Of a DNA stretch of 64,000 bases, positions 40,208 through 48,359 are shown piece after piece. Origin of the DNA: Ga0077555 sp963741565 (lineage in GTDB: Bacteria; Pseudomonadota; Alphaproteobacteria; Rhizobiales; Hyphomicrobiaceae); NCBI GenBank assembly GCA_963741565.1, contig CAVUIK010000008.1, positions 248,001 through 312,000 on the forward strand, written 5' to 3'. The translations under genes and the position numbers were made by a program. The notes under the pieces are model-generated. The model saw only the letters and a program-made list of their open reading frames with translations, searched no databases and had not been told where the DNA came from. Numbering within the stretch: the stretch's first letter is position 1; each line of letters starts with the position of its first letter.

Positions 40208-41728
40208 TCACTCTTTCGCCAGCAGCTCCCGCAGCTCAGTCTTGAGCACCTTGCCGTAGTTGTTCTTCGGCAGCGCGTCGACGAACCTGTAGCCTTTCGG
40301 GCGCTTGAAGCGCGCCACGTTGTCGAGGCAGAGACGATCGAGATCGCCGCCTGCGATGTCCGCACCCGGGCGGCGCACGACGTAGGCGATCACCTCCTCG
40401 CCCCAGTCGGCGTGCGGCCGCGACACCACCGCGCATTCGAGCACACCCGCGTGCGTCAGCAGGACTTCCTCCAGCTCACGCGGATAGATGTTCGATCCGC
40501 CGGAAATGATCATGTCCTTTGAGCGGTCCTTGATCGTGAGAAACCCGTCGTCGTCGACGCTGCCGAGATCACCGGTCCATAGCCAGCCGTCGCGCAGCGC
40601 CTTGGCGTTGGCCTCCGGGTTGTTCCAGTAGCCGCGCATCACGCATTCGCTGCGGGTGATGATCTCGCCGATCTCGCCGGGCAGCACGTCACGCCCGCCC
40701 TCGTCGACGACGCGGAACGCACAACCGGTGCGCGCGACGCCCGTGCTGCCAAGCCGTGCCTCATAGCGCGGATGGGTGTCGTCGGCATGCAGCACCTTCG
40801 AGAGGCCGGTGATCGTCATCGGGCTCTCGCCCTGGCCATAGAGCTGATAGAGTTTCGGCCCAAACTGCTGCAAGGCCCGCTTCAAATCGGCAACGTACAT
40901 AGGCGCGCCGCCATAGTGGATCGTCTTGAGATTGCGCGTATCTGTCGCGCCTGCCAGCGGATGATTGATCAGCCGCGTCAGCATAGTCGGCGCCGCGAAC
41001 ATCGAGACATTTGGATACTGGCGCAGGCCCGCGAAAATGCGCTCCGGCTCGAACGAGCCGGGAATGATCACATTGTGTGCGCCCTTCGCGATGAACGCCA
41101 TGCTGTAGAGACCGGACCCGTGCGACATCGGCGCGGCGTGGAACATGGTATCGCGGTGGTCGAGGAAATCGATATCGGCGTAGTAGCCGTGCGTCATGAA
41201 CATCAGGTTGCGATGGGTGAGCACGGCGCCTTTCGGCCAGCCTGTCGTTCCGCTCGTGTAGAACAGCCAGGCCTCGTCAGTGGCATCCAGGCGCTCGCCG
41301 GCGCTTGCCTCTCCCGCAAGCAGCGCCCGATAGTCGCGCGTCTTGGTTGCGATAACCGGCGGCAGCGCCGTGCCGGCCGGCAGTTCGGACAGTTTCCCGG
41401 CGAGATCGGGGGTCACGATGCAAAGTTTCGCGCCGGCATTGTCCAGTATCCACGCCAACTCTTTCGGATGCAGCTTGTTGTTGATCGGGACCGCTGCGAG
41501 TCCCGCACGCCAAACCCCGTATATGACAGGAAGAAACTCGAGGCAGTTTTCCATCCAGATGCCGACGCGATCGCCGGGTTCCAGTCCGTGCCGGTTAACT
41601 AAGGCGCCGGCAATACGCGCCACCTGGTCCTCGAATTCGGCAAACGACAGAGTTGCATCAGCCTCGGTGATGGCCGGCTGTTGAGGCCGGAAACGCGCGA
41701 TCACTTGCAGTGTCTTCGAGAGGTTCAC
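40208..41728 (-). CDS. AMP-dependent acyl-CoA ligase/synthetase
   Basis: A 506-residue ANL-superfamily enzyme. Motif A3 is FYTSGTTGWPKGAVLTHRNL near residue 148, and A5 is YQLYGQGESPMT near 290. Motif A8, with WTGDLGSVDDDGFLTI then KDRSKDMIISGGSNIYP, lies near 380-410. The C-terminal lysine is in LPKNNYGKVLK. It activates a carboxylic acid to acyl-AMP and then acyl-CoA. GTG 41728 was chosen because it yields the typical MNLSKTLQ start; a TTG at 41782 is an alternative with 18 extra residues. It is divergent from the rhodanese and converges on the dioxygenase pair. Confidence 0.88.
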   Translation of the reverse strand: MNLSKTLQVIARFRPQQPAITEADATLSFAEFEDQVARIAGALVNRHGLEPGDRVGIWMENCLEFLPVIYGVWRAGLAAVPINNKLHPKELAWILDNAGAKLCIVTPDLAGKLSELPAGTALPPVIATKTRDYRALLAGEASAGERLDATDEAWLFYTSGTTGWPKGAVLTHRNLMFMTHGYYADIDFLDHRDTMFHAAPMSHGSGLYSMAFIAKGAHNVIIPGSFEPERIFAGLRQYPNVSMFAAPTMLTRLINHPLAGATDTRNLKTIHYGGAPMYVADLKRALQQFGPKLYQLYGQGESPMTITGLSKVLHADDTHPRYEARLGSTGVARTGCAFRVVDEGGRDVLPGEIGEIITRSECVMRGYWNNPEANAKALRDGWLWTGDLGSVDDDGFLTIKDRSKDMIISGGSNIYPRELEEVLLTHAGVLECAVVSRPHADWGEEVIAYVVRRPGADIAGGDLDRLCLDNVARFKRPKGYRFVDALPKNNYGKVLKTELRELLAKE

Positions 41729-41851
41729 GACGTTGTGTCCCAAAAAACTTATCCCCACTCTCTGGGGCTGCGGTAAACTCAAGCCAATCGACCAATGGCT
41801 TGCCCAACCTGCCTTGGTTTACCGGAATTGCAAGCCCTGGAGGCGCACATC

Positions 41852-42796
41852 ATGACCCGAATTCTCTCGGCCCTGTTCCTGGCGCTGCTGGCCTTCGCAC
41901 CTGCACCGGTGGCTGCCGCCGAACCGCTGGTTGACGTCGCCTGGGTGAAAGCCAATCTCGGCAAGCCCGGCATCGTATTCCTCGATGTGCGCAGTGGCGC
42001 CGGCCGCACCAAGGCCGATTATCTCGCAGGCCATATCCCCGGATCGGTTTTCACCGACTACGGGCGGGACGGCTGGCGCGAGAAGACCAAGGACGGTGTC
42101 GACGGCCAGCTTCCGCCCATCGACAAGCTCGCTGCCGTGATTGGCAATCACGGCATCGACAACACCACGCACGTCGTGTTCATTCCGGAAGGCCGCAGCG
42201 CCGTCGACGTCGGCGCGGCAACCCGCCTCTACTGGACCTTGAAGGTGATGGGACACGACAAGCTCTCGGTCCTCGACGGCGGCTTCACGGCCTGGGTGCG
42301 CGAGATCGACCAGGACAAGAAGCCGGTCAATCCGCTGGAGACCGCCGACGTGAAGCCGGTGGCGAAGACATTCACGGCGAACCTGCGGACCGGGATGCTG
42401 GTCGGAAAGGCCGAGGTGAAGAAGGCACTCGCTGAGAAGTCGTCGATCGTCGACAACCGGCCGCAGGACTTCCACGTTGGCCTGACAAAGAGCCCGGCAG
42501 CGAGAACCGCGGGCACCATTCCCGGCGCCCAGAGCCTGCCCGAGAGCTGGATCACCCAGAACAACGGAGGCACTTTCCGGACCAAAACGCAGCTTGCCAA
42601 GCTCTATCAGGCGCAAAGCGTGCCGACGTCCGGCGACCAGATCTCGTTCTGCAACACGGGGCATTGGGCGAGCCTCGGCTGGTTCGCCTCGTCGGAGATC
42701 CTCGGCAACAAGGCGGCGCGCCTGTACTCTGGCTCGATGGCCGATTGGACCGCAGACCCGAGCCTACCCGTTGAGCAGAAGGTCAAAACGGAGTAG
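41852..42796 (+). CDS. Exported rhodanese-like sulfurtransferase
   Basis: A 314-residue, two-domain sulfurtransferase with a Sec signal peptide (ILSALFLALLAFAPAPVAAA, residues 3-22). The first rhodanese domain (FLDVRSG near 46) lacks an active Cys. The second has the active-site loop FCNTGHWA with Cys267. It would transfer sulfane sulfur from thiosulfate or mercaptopyruvate in the periplasm. The ATG after GCACATC was chosen because the longer frame adds a non-homologous leader. It lies between the acyl-CoA ligase (divergent) and an enoyl-CoA hydratase on the same strand. Confidence 0.88.
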   Translation: MTRILSALFLALLAFAPAPVAAAEPLVDVAWVKANLGKPGIVFLDVRSGAGRTKADYLAGHIPGSVFTDYGRDGWREKTKDGVDGQLPPIDKLAAVIGNHGIDNTTHVVFIPEGRSAVDVGAATRLYWTLKVMGHDKLSVLDGGFTAWVREIDQDKKPVNPLETADVKPVAKTFTANLRTGMLVGKAEVKKALAEKSSIVDNRPQDFHVGLTKSPAARTAGTIPGAQSLPESWITQNNGGTFRTKTQLAKLYQAQSVPTSGDQISFCNTGHWASLGWFASSEILGNKAARLYSGSMADWTADPSLPVEQKVKTE

Positions 42797-42844
42797 CGCG
42801 AGCCTGACTAGAGCAATTTCCTGCCTCGCCTCCAAAGGGACCCC

Positions 42845-43645
42845 ATGCCGCTGCAGACAGACTTCGAAACCATCTCGCTGAAGATCGACCCGGACAAGAT
42901 CGGCGTCATCACGCTCAATCGTCCTGATGTGCGCAACGCCATGAACACGGCGATGATGACGGACCTGCGCGACTGCTTCCAGCAATTCTACATCGACCCC
43001 AACGTCGCCTTCTGCCTCGTCGTGACCGGCGCCGGCGATCAGGCTTTCTGCTCCGGCGGCGACCTCAAAGAGCGCCGTGGCATGTCCGACGAAACGTGGC
43101 GCCAGCAGCACGCCATCGTCGAGCAGATGGTGCGCAACATGCACGACTGCCCGATCCCGGTGATCGCCGCGGTCAATGGCGCGGCGTATGCCGGCGGCAT
43201 GGAAATCGCACTCGCCTGCGACTTCGTCTACGCCGCCGAGCACGCCAAATTCGCGCTGACGGAAGTCACGCTCGGCATCATTCCAGGCGCCGCCGGCACA
43301 CAGAACCTGCCTCGTGCCGTCGGCGTCCGCCGCGCCAAGGAGATCATCCTCACTGGCACGCCGTTCGGCGCCGCCGAGGCGCTCGAGTGGGGCATGGTCA
43401 ACAAGGTCGTCTCCGGACCGAAGCTGATGGACGAAGTCATGGCGACCGCGCGCAAGATTGCCTCTAATGCCCCGGTCTCCGCCCGGCAAGCCAAGAAGGC
43501 GCTCGACAAGGCAACGGAGCTTGACCGAGCCTCGGGCTACGCCTTCGAGATCGAGGCCTACAATCGCACGGTAGTCACGCAGGACCGCCAGGAAGGCATC
43601 AATGCCTTCAACGAGAAGCGCAAGCCGGTCTATAAGGGACAGTAA
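42845..43645 (+). CDS. Enoyl-CoA hydratase/isomerase family protein
   Basis: A 266-residue crotonase-fold enzyme. The oxyanion-hole strands are AFCSGGDLKE near residue 74 and NGAAYAGGMEIALACDFVYA near 112-131. A Glu in LTEVTLGIIPGAAG near 140 occupies a catalytic position, as in true hydratases. It should hydrate an enoyl-CoA. The next gene on the same strand, 111 bases away, is HMG-CoA-lyase-like, so the pair resembles parts of leucine or branched-chain acyl-CoA breakdown. Specificity is inferred. Confidence 0.9.
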   Translation: MPLQTDFETISLKIDPDKIGVITLNRPDVRNAMNTAMMTDLRDCFQQFYIDPNVAFCLVVTGAGDQAFCSGGDLKERRGMSDETWRQQHAIVEQMVRNMHDCPIPVIAAVNGAAYAGGMEIALACDFVYAAEHAKFALTEVTLGIIPGAAGTQNLPRAVGVRRAKEIILTGTPFGAAEALEWGMVNKVVSGPKLMDEVMATARKIASNAPVSARQAKKALDKATELDRASGYAFEIEAYNRTVVTQDRQEGINAFNEKRKPVYKGQ

Positions 43646-43756
43646 ACAACGATCCGTCAGGCTTGCACCCGTTGTCGTTTCACTCCAGAAAGATCCCCGC
43701 AACACATTCGCCCCGCGCTGTTCCAGCCAGGGTGTCGCCGCCATCGGAGACAAGCC

Positions 43757-44704
43757 ATGTCCAAACCTGACGTCATCGTTCGCGAAGTCGGCCTTCGCGA
43801 CGGCCTGCAACTGGCAAAATCATTCGTGCCGACCGAGACCAAGCTAGCCTGGGCGCGTGCCGTTGCCGCCGCCGGCGTGCCCGAAATCGAGATCACCAAT
43901 TTCGTTCCCGCCAAGGTCATCCCGCAGTTCGCCGACGCGACCGAGGTCGCCAAAGGCGCGCTGACCATCAAGGGCCCAAAAATCGCTGCGCTGGCGCCGA
44001 ACCGCAAAGGCGCCGAGAACATGCTGTTGGCCGGCGTGCGCAACCTCAACTTCGTGCTGTCGGTCTCGGAAGGCCACAACCAGTCGAACGTGCGCAAGTC
44101 CACGGACGCTTCGTTCGCCGAGTTCGAGAATGTGGTGGCACTCCGCAAGGAAAGGCCCGAGTGGAAGACCATCAAGATCCAAGGTTGCCTCGCCACGTCG
44201 TTCGGCTGCACCATCGAAGGCAAGGTCGACCCGGATCGCGTGTTGCGCTTCGTTGACCGCTACCTGGAGCTTGGCGCCGACGAGATCACGCTCGCCGACA
44301 CAGTCGGCTACGCAGGCCCGAGTGAGATCGGCAATCTCTTTACGCACACGGTGCGTCTCGCGGCCGGCAAGCCCGTCTACTCGCACTTCCACGACACCCG
44401 CGGACTTGGCCTCGCCAATGTCTACGCCGCGCTCGAGGCGGGAGCATCCGGTTTCGACGCCTCGACGGGGGGCCTCGGCGGCTGCCCCTTCGCGCCTGGC
44501 GCTTCGGGCAACATCGTCATGGAGGACCTCGTCTTCCTGCTCGAAAAGGAGGGCCTGCGGACCGGCGTCGATCTGGAGAAGTACCGGAAGGCCCGCGAGA
44601 TCGCCGAGGCGGCGCTCCCGAACGAGAACTTCTACGGCACCATCCTGCGGGCCGGCCTGCCGAAGGGCTTCACGCCGCCCTCGAAACTGATGGCCGCAGA
44701 GTAG
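43757..44704 (+). CDS. Hydroxymethylglutaryl-CoA lyase family protein
   Basis: A 315-residue HMGL-like TIM-barrel lyase. The N-terminus VREVGLRDGLQL supplies the catalytic Arg and metal ligand Asp. HFHDTRGLGLANV near residue 213 supplies the metal-binding His pair, and GGLGGCPFAPGASGN near 236-250 has the catalytic loop Cys. It cleaves 3-hydroxy-3-methylglutaryl-CoA or a related 3-hydroxyacyl-CoA to acetyl-CoA and a keto acid. The context (enoyl-CoA hydratase before, acyl-CoA dehydrogenase after) fits leucine-type or acyl-CoA degradation. A citramalyl-CoA-type specificity cannot be excluded. Confidence 0.9.
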   Translation: MSKPDVIVREVGLRDGLQLAKSFVPTETKLAWARAVAAAGVPEIEITNFVPAKVIPQFADATEVAKGALTIKGPKIAALAPNRKGAENMLLAGVRNLNFVLSVSEGHNQSNVRKSTDASFAEFENVVALRKERPEWKTIKIQGCLATSFGCTIEGKVDPDRVLRFVDRYLELGADEITLADTVGYAGPSEIGNLFTHTVRLAAGKPVYSHFHDTRGLGLANVYAALEAGASGFDASTGGLGGCPFAPGASGNIVMEDLVFLLEKEGLRTGVDLEKYRKAREIAEAALPNENFYGTILRAGLPKGFTPPSKLMAAE

Positions 44705-44900
44705 GCGCGACGCGTGACCTTGTAGGTTGCCTCAAGCCGCCGATGCCGGCATCGCGATAGGGCGGAGCTATGCTCCGCGTGGGCGCGCCGACCTGACAAC
44801 CCACCTGCACGCATCTATCGCTGGACGCCGATCGTCGTGACGCCCTAACCTCGGGCCTGCGTAGAAACCGCGGGCCGCTTCGGCGCAAGGGACGTGCAGC

Positions 44901-45956
44901 ATGGCGTTCGAGCTCGGGATGTTCGAGGAGTTTTGGCGCCGCAAGGCCCAGACGGAGGCGGGCGCCTTTCGCGACGCCTTCGCCCAGATCGACGCCGGGG
45001 AACGATATGGCCTCGACGTCTGCTGGCTGGCCGAGCTGCACGTCAATCCGGACCGCTCGGTCCTCGCCGCCCCGTTGAACATCGCCAGCGCCGTCGCCGC
45101 CCGCACCCAGCGCATGAAGATCGGTATCGCCGTGCAGGTGTTGCCGCTCTGTCACCCGCTGCGCCTCGCAGAGGAAGTGGCGACGGTCGACCATATCAGC
45201 GGCGGCCGCCTGATCTTCGGAGTCGGCCGCAGCGGCTTCGCGCGGACCTACGAGGCCTATGGCATTCCATACGCCGAAAGCCGCGAACGCTTTGCCGAGG
45301 TGCTGGAGATCCTCGAAAAGGCATTCACCGAGGAGCGCTTCTCCTACGAAGGGCAGTTCCACACCTTCCGCAATGTTCATCTGGTTCCGAAGCCGCTGCA
45401 AAAGCCCTTCCCTGAGATCCGCATGGCGGCGTCGAGCTACGACACCTATCCCGTCATCGGCGCCCAGGGCTACCCGATCCTGATCGCCGTCCGCCAAGGG
45501 CGGATCGAGGAACTGGCGCCCCACATCGCTGCCTACAGACAGGCCTGGGCGCAGAACGGACATGCCGGACGCGGGCGGATCTACCTGCGTATCCCCGTCT
45601 ATGTCGGCGAAACATCGCAAGCCGCCCGCGCCGAACCCGAGGCCTCGATCATGCCGTTCTATCGCGAGCTTGGCGCCCAGATCGCGAAGACGGCGACCAT
45701 CGCCGGTGTCAAGGCGGGCGAGAACCGGGGCGCGCGAGCCGAGGCGCTTCTGAACGTGACTTACGAAGAGACACTCGCCCAAAAGGTCATCGTCGGCTCT
45801 CCCGGCGAAGTTGCAGCCCGCATCAACGAGCTGAAGGAGACTCTCGGCCTCGACGGCATCCTGGCCGAAATGAACTGCGGCGGCCTCATCCCGCACGACC
45901 GCGTCATGTCCTCGATCCGGCTCCTGTGCGAGCAAGTGGGGCCGAAAGTCAGGTGA
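44901..45956 (+). CDS. LLM class flavin-dependent oxidoreductase
   Basis: A 351-residue luciferase-like protein. MAFELGMFEEFWRRKAQTEA opens it, followed by CWLAELH near residue 40, the family strand IAVQVLPLCHPLRLAEEVAT near 75-94, and ISGGRLIFGVGRSGF near 98. VPKPLQKPFPEI in the middle is another family landmark. It uses reduced flavin to oxidise an unknown substrate. The N-terminus differs from the other two members in this window. A small hairpin (44762-44778) lies in the preceding intergenic stretch. It ends 48 bases before the convergent selenoprotein-W-like gene. Confidence 0.85.
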   Translation: MAFELGMFEEFWRRKAQTEAGAFRDAFAQIDAGERYGLDVCWLAELHVNPDRSVLAAPLNIASAVAARTQRMKIGIAVQVLPLCHPLRLAEEVATVDHISGGRLIFGVGRSGFARTYEAYGIPYAESRERFAEVLEILEKAFTEERFSYEGQFHTFRNVHLVPKPLQKPFPEIRMAASSYDTYPVIGAQGYPILIAVRQGRIEELAPHIAAYRQAWAQNGHAGRGRIYLRIPVYVGETSQAARAEPEASIMPFYRELGAQIAKTATIAGVKAGENRGARAEALLNVTYEETLAQKVIVGSPGEVAARINELKETLGLDGILAEMNCGGLIPHDRVMSSIRLLCEQVGPKVR

Positions 45957-46004
45957 GGGAGCGGGCCGCTTCCGTTGCCCGCGCCATCGCTGCGACGGCC
46001 CCCC

Positions 46005-46223
46005 TTACGATAAGGCGCCGATCACTTGCTTGTCGGTCGGGAAGTCACCGCTGGCCTTTTTGGAGAAGGCGAGACGGCCGTCGATCTTGATCTCGAACAC
46101 GCCGCCGCTGGATTTGATCAGCTTGACGGCGGCGCCGGGCTTGGTTTTCTGGATCAGTTGTTGCGCCTCACGGGCGCGGGGCTCGTAGCCTCAACCACCG
46201 CAATATTCGATTTCGACTTTCAT
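46005..46223 (-). CDS. SelW-like selenoprotein candidate (SelT/SelW/SelH family, CGGU motif with in-frame UGA)
   Basis: A 72-residue reading frame interrupted once by TGA at 46191-46193, codon 11. With Sec there, the start is MKVEIEYCGG-Sec-GYEPRAR, matching the eukaryotic and bacterial SelW pattern YCG-x-Sec-GY, so the redox pair is Cys8/Sec11. The rest continues sensibly: a helix (EAQQLIQKTK), then the family strand GVFEIKIDGRLAFSKK and a final helix after DFPTDKQVIG, stopping at TAA. AAGGAG lies nine bases before ATG 46223. A hairpin just after the UGA looks like a bacterial SECIS. SelW proteins are thioredoxin-fold redox proteins. The alternative is a pseudogene with a nonsense mutation at a Cys codon. 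Confidence 0.85.
46163..46177 (-). promoter_or_regulatory. candidate bacterial SECIS hairpin
   Basis: On the mRNA, bases 14-28 after the UGA form a perfect five-pair GC stem (GCGCC with GGCGC) and a five-base loop CGUGA. The loop has G at its second position and lies 19 bases after the UGA. This fits the general bacterial SECIS description: a stem-loop 16-37 bases downstream with G among the first two loop bases. The lower stem is weak, and a competing small hairpin (GGCU/AGCC) lies directly after the UGA. Confidence 0.55.
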
Positions 46224-46351
46224 CGGAGTTGGCTCCTTACCGTTCAATTCGCGATCGCATCGTCGCAGGCCCAGACAGTAAGGACAAGCCATCCGATTGC
46301 GGCACCCAGGCGCGGCTGGGTCATTCCATTCTTGTCGCAGCCAACTACCGT

Positions 46352-46467
46352 TGTCATCCCGGGGCTTGTCCCCGGGACCCATCCGTCCGCCGGGTCCGTG
46401 GCGAGAGGGACCTGTCGCCGACCGCTTCCGGCACGATGGATCCCTGCATCAAATGCCGGGATGGCAT
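46352..46467. repeat. intergenic palindromic repeat with GTCATCCCGG ends
   Basis: A structured stretch between the SelW-like and acyl-CoA dehydrogenase genes. Ends TGTCATCCCGG (46352-46362) and CCGGGATGGCA (46456-46466) are complementary at 10 of 11 positions. Inside, CCCGGGG/CCCCGGG forms a hairpin (46358-46376), and GGGACCCATC pairs with GATGGATCCC. Such CCCGGG-containing palindromes are common dispersed repeats in Hyphomicrobiales genomes. The rest of 46224-46594 shows no gene. Confidence 0.65.
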
Positions 46468-46594
46468 GAGAATGGAATGGCCCCGCCATATGCGACCGGA
46501 AAGCCGGTATTCCGGCAGCCCCGTCCCCCTGGACGAGGCGCGGGCCCAGCCGTAAGACACCCTCAGCAGCTCCGCCTCACCGAGGACAATATCC

Positions 46595-47767
46595 ATGACT
46601 GACATCACCATGCCCGTGGACACGCAGTGGGCCGATATTCGCGAAGGCGTCCACCAGGTTTGCGAGAAGTTCCCGAACGACTACTGGATGAAGCTCGACC
46701 ACGCCTCCGAGTATCCTACCCAATTCGTCACGGCGCTTACCGAAGCGGGCTATCTCGGCTGTCTCATTCCGGAGACCTACGGTGGCTCCGGCCTCCCGCT
46801 CTCGGCCGGCTGTGCAGTGCTCGAGGCGATCCACGAGTCCGGCTGCAACGCCGCCGCCTGCCACGCGCAGATGTACACGATGGGCACTGTGCTCAAGCAT
46901 GGCAGCGAGGACCAGAAGAAGCGCTACCTCCCGGACATCGCCTCCGGCAAACTCCGCCTGCAGGCGTTCGGCGTCACGGAGCCCACCACAGGCTCCGACA
47001 CAACTCAGCTCAAGACGCGCGCCGAGAAGCGCGGCAACAAATACGTCGTCAATGGCCAGAAGGTCTGGACCAGCCGCGTCATGCAATCGGACCTGATGCT
47101 GCTGCTTGCGCGCACCACACCGGTCGATCAGGTCAAGCGGCGCACCGACGGCCTCTCCGTCTTTCTCGTCGATCTGCGCGAAGCCAAGGGCCGCGGCGTC
47201 GAGATGAAGAAAATCGACGCGATGATCAATCACAACACCTGCGAGGTGTTCTTTGACAACCTCGAAGTGCCGCCGGATGCGCTGATCGGCGAGGAGGGGC
47301 AAGGCTTCAAGTACATCCTTTCGAGCATGAACGCCGAGCGCCTGCTGATCTCGGCCGAATGCCTCGGTGATGCGAAATACTTCATCAAGCGCGCCACCGA
47401 CTACGCCAAGGAGCGCGTCGTTTTCGGCAACCCGATCGGCAAGAACCAGGGCATCCAGTTTCCGATCGCGCGCGCCTATGCGGAGTTGTGCGCCGCCGAG
47501 TTGCTCGTCCAGAAGGGCTGCGCCCTGTTCGAAGCGGGCCGCGATTGCGGCGCCGAAGCCAACATGGGCAAGATGCTCGCCGCCGACGCCGCCTGGAAGG
47601 CCGCAGAAGCCTGCCTGCAAACGTTCGGCGGCTTTGGCTACGCCCGCGAATACGGCATCGAGCGCAAATGGCGCGAGAGCCAACTCTACCAGACAGCGCC
47701 CATCTCAACCAACATGGTCCTCGCCTTCGTCGGCCAGAACATTCTGGGGATGCCGCGGAGCTATTGA
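46595..47767 (+). CDS. Acyl-CoA dehydrogenase
   Basis: A 390-residue flavoprotein. The FAD/substrate signature is FGVTEPTTGSDTTQLKTRA near residues 126-144, and the second is QTFGGFGYAREYGIERKWRE near 347-366, which includes the region of the catalytic glutamate. The N-terminal helical domain, the middle beta domain and the C-terminal helical domain are all present. It removes alpha/beta hydrogens from an acyl-CoA and passes electrons to ETF. The gene stands alone and converges on the carboxymuconolactone-decarboxylase-like gene. Acyl specificity is unknown. Confidence 0.92.
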   Translation: MTDITMPVDTQWADIREGVHQVCEKFPNDYWMKLDHASEYPTQFVTALTEAGYLGCLIPETYGGSGLPLSAGCAVLEAIHESGCNAAACHAQMYTMGTVLKHGSEDQKKRYLPDIASGKLRLQAFGVTEPTTGSDTTQLKTRAEKRGNKYVVNGQKVWTSRVMQSDLMLLLARTTPVDQVKRRTDGLSVFLVDLREAKGRGVEMKKIDAMINHNTCEVFFDNLEVPPDALIGEEGQGFKYILSSMNAERLLISAECLGDAKYFIKRATDYAKERVVFGNPIGKNQGIQFPIARAYAELCAAELLVQKGCALFEAGRDCGAEANMGKMLAADAAWKAAEACLQTFGGFGYAREYGIERKWRESQLYQTAPISTNMVLAFVGQNILGMPRSY

Positions 47768-47772
47768 GGATA

Positions 47773-48333
47773 TCAGCCTGCCGGCTTGACATCCTTGAAC
47801 GGGTCGGCGGCGCCTTCGGGCTTCTGGGCGAACGTCTTCATGCTCATGGCGATCAGGCTGTAGTAGCCGAGCACCGCCACGACATCGAGAACGCCCCGCT
47901 CACCGAGCGCCGTCTTCGCCGTGGCATAGGTCGCGTCGGAGACCTCACGCGTCGCGAGCAGTTCTTGCGCCAGCGAATACACGGCGATCTCGTCGTCTGC
48001 TTTGAACTGAGCGCGCGCGCCCGTGCGCAGCGCCTCCAGTGCAGCTGCATCGACACCATGGCTCCGCGCGATCGGCTCATGGTCGACCCATTCGCCGCCG
48101 CATCTCCAATGCGCCGCCATGATCAAGATGCACAGCTCTGACAGGCGCGGCGGCAAACTCGACTGGAACCGGGAATAGAGCCCGAGCTTCTGGCCGCGGC
48201 TCAGGAGCTCGGGGCTGTGCAGCCAGATAAAGAACGGTCCATGCATCTTCTTGCGCGGGCCGGCGACGACCTCGTCCCACGCCACCTTCTGCTCGTCGGA
48301 CAACTGCTCATAGGAAAGTTTCGCAAGACGCAT
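47773..48333 (-). CDS. Carboxymuconolactone decarboxylase family protein
   Basis: A 186-residue AhpD-like all-helical protein. Conserved elements are the start KLSYEQLSDEQKVAWDEV, GPFFIWLHSPELLSRGQKLG near residue 31, the helix LSELCILIMAAHWRCGGEWVD with ...EP near 64-86, and the final GYYSLIAMSMKTF near 155. The Cys-x2-Glu-Trp-x2-His region fits the proton-relay motif of the family, although the standard two-Cys AhpD pair is not present. It may be a decarboxylase or a redox carrier. ATG 48333 with GGAG six bases before it is preferred; a GTG at 48363 overlaps the upstream stop. Confidence 0.82.
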   Translation of the reverse strand: MRLAKLSYEQLSDEQKVAWDEVVAGPRKKMHGPFFIWLHSPELLSRGQKLGLYSRFQSSLPPRLSELCILIMAAHWRCGGEWVDHEPIARSHGVDAAALEALRTGARAQFKADDEIAVYSLAQELLATREVSDATYATAKTALGERGVLDVVAVLGYYSLIAMSMKTFAQKPEGAADPFKDVKPAG

Positions 48334-48359
48334 CGCACGCTCCTGGTCCTTGGCCGGCT

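Noticed and set aside
44762..44778. GCGGAGC-TAT-GCTCCGC hairpin
   Set aside because: Perfect but short with a three-base loop and no T-tract; probably a fragment of a dispersed intergenic repeat rather than a terminator.
46191..46382. A 63-codon frame ending MKVEIEYCGG
   Set aside because: It is the SelW-like gene read up to its UGA with a spurious upstream extension. The true start is ATG 46223.
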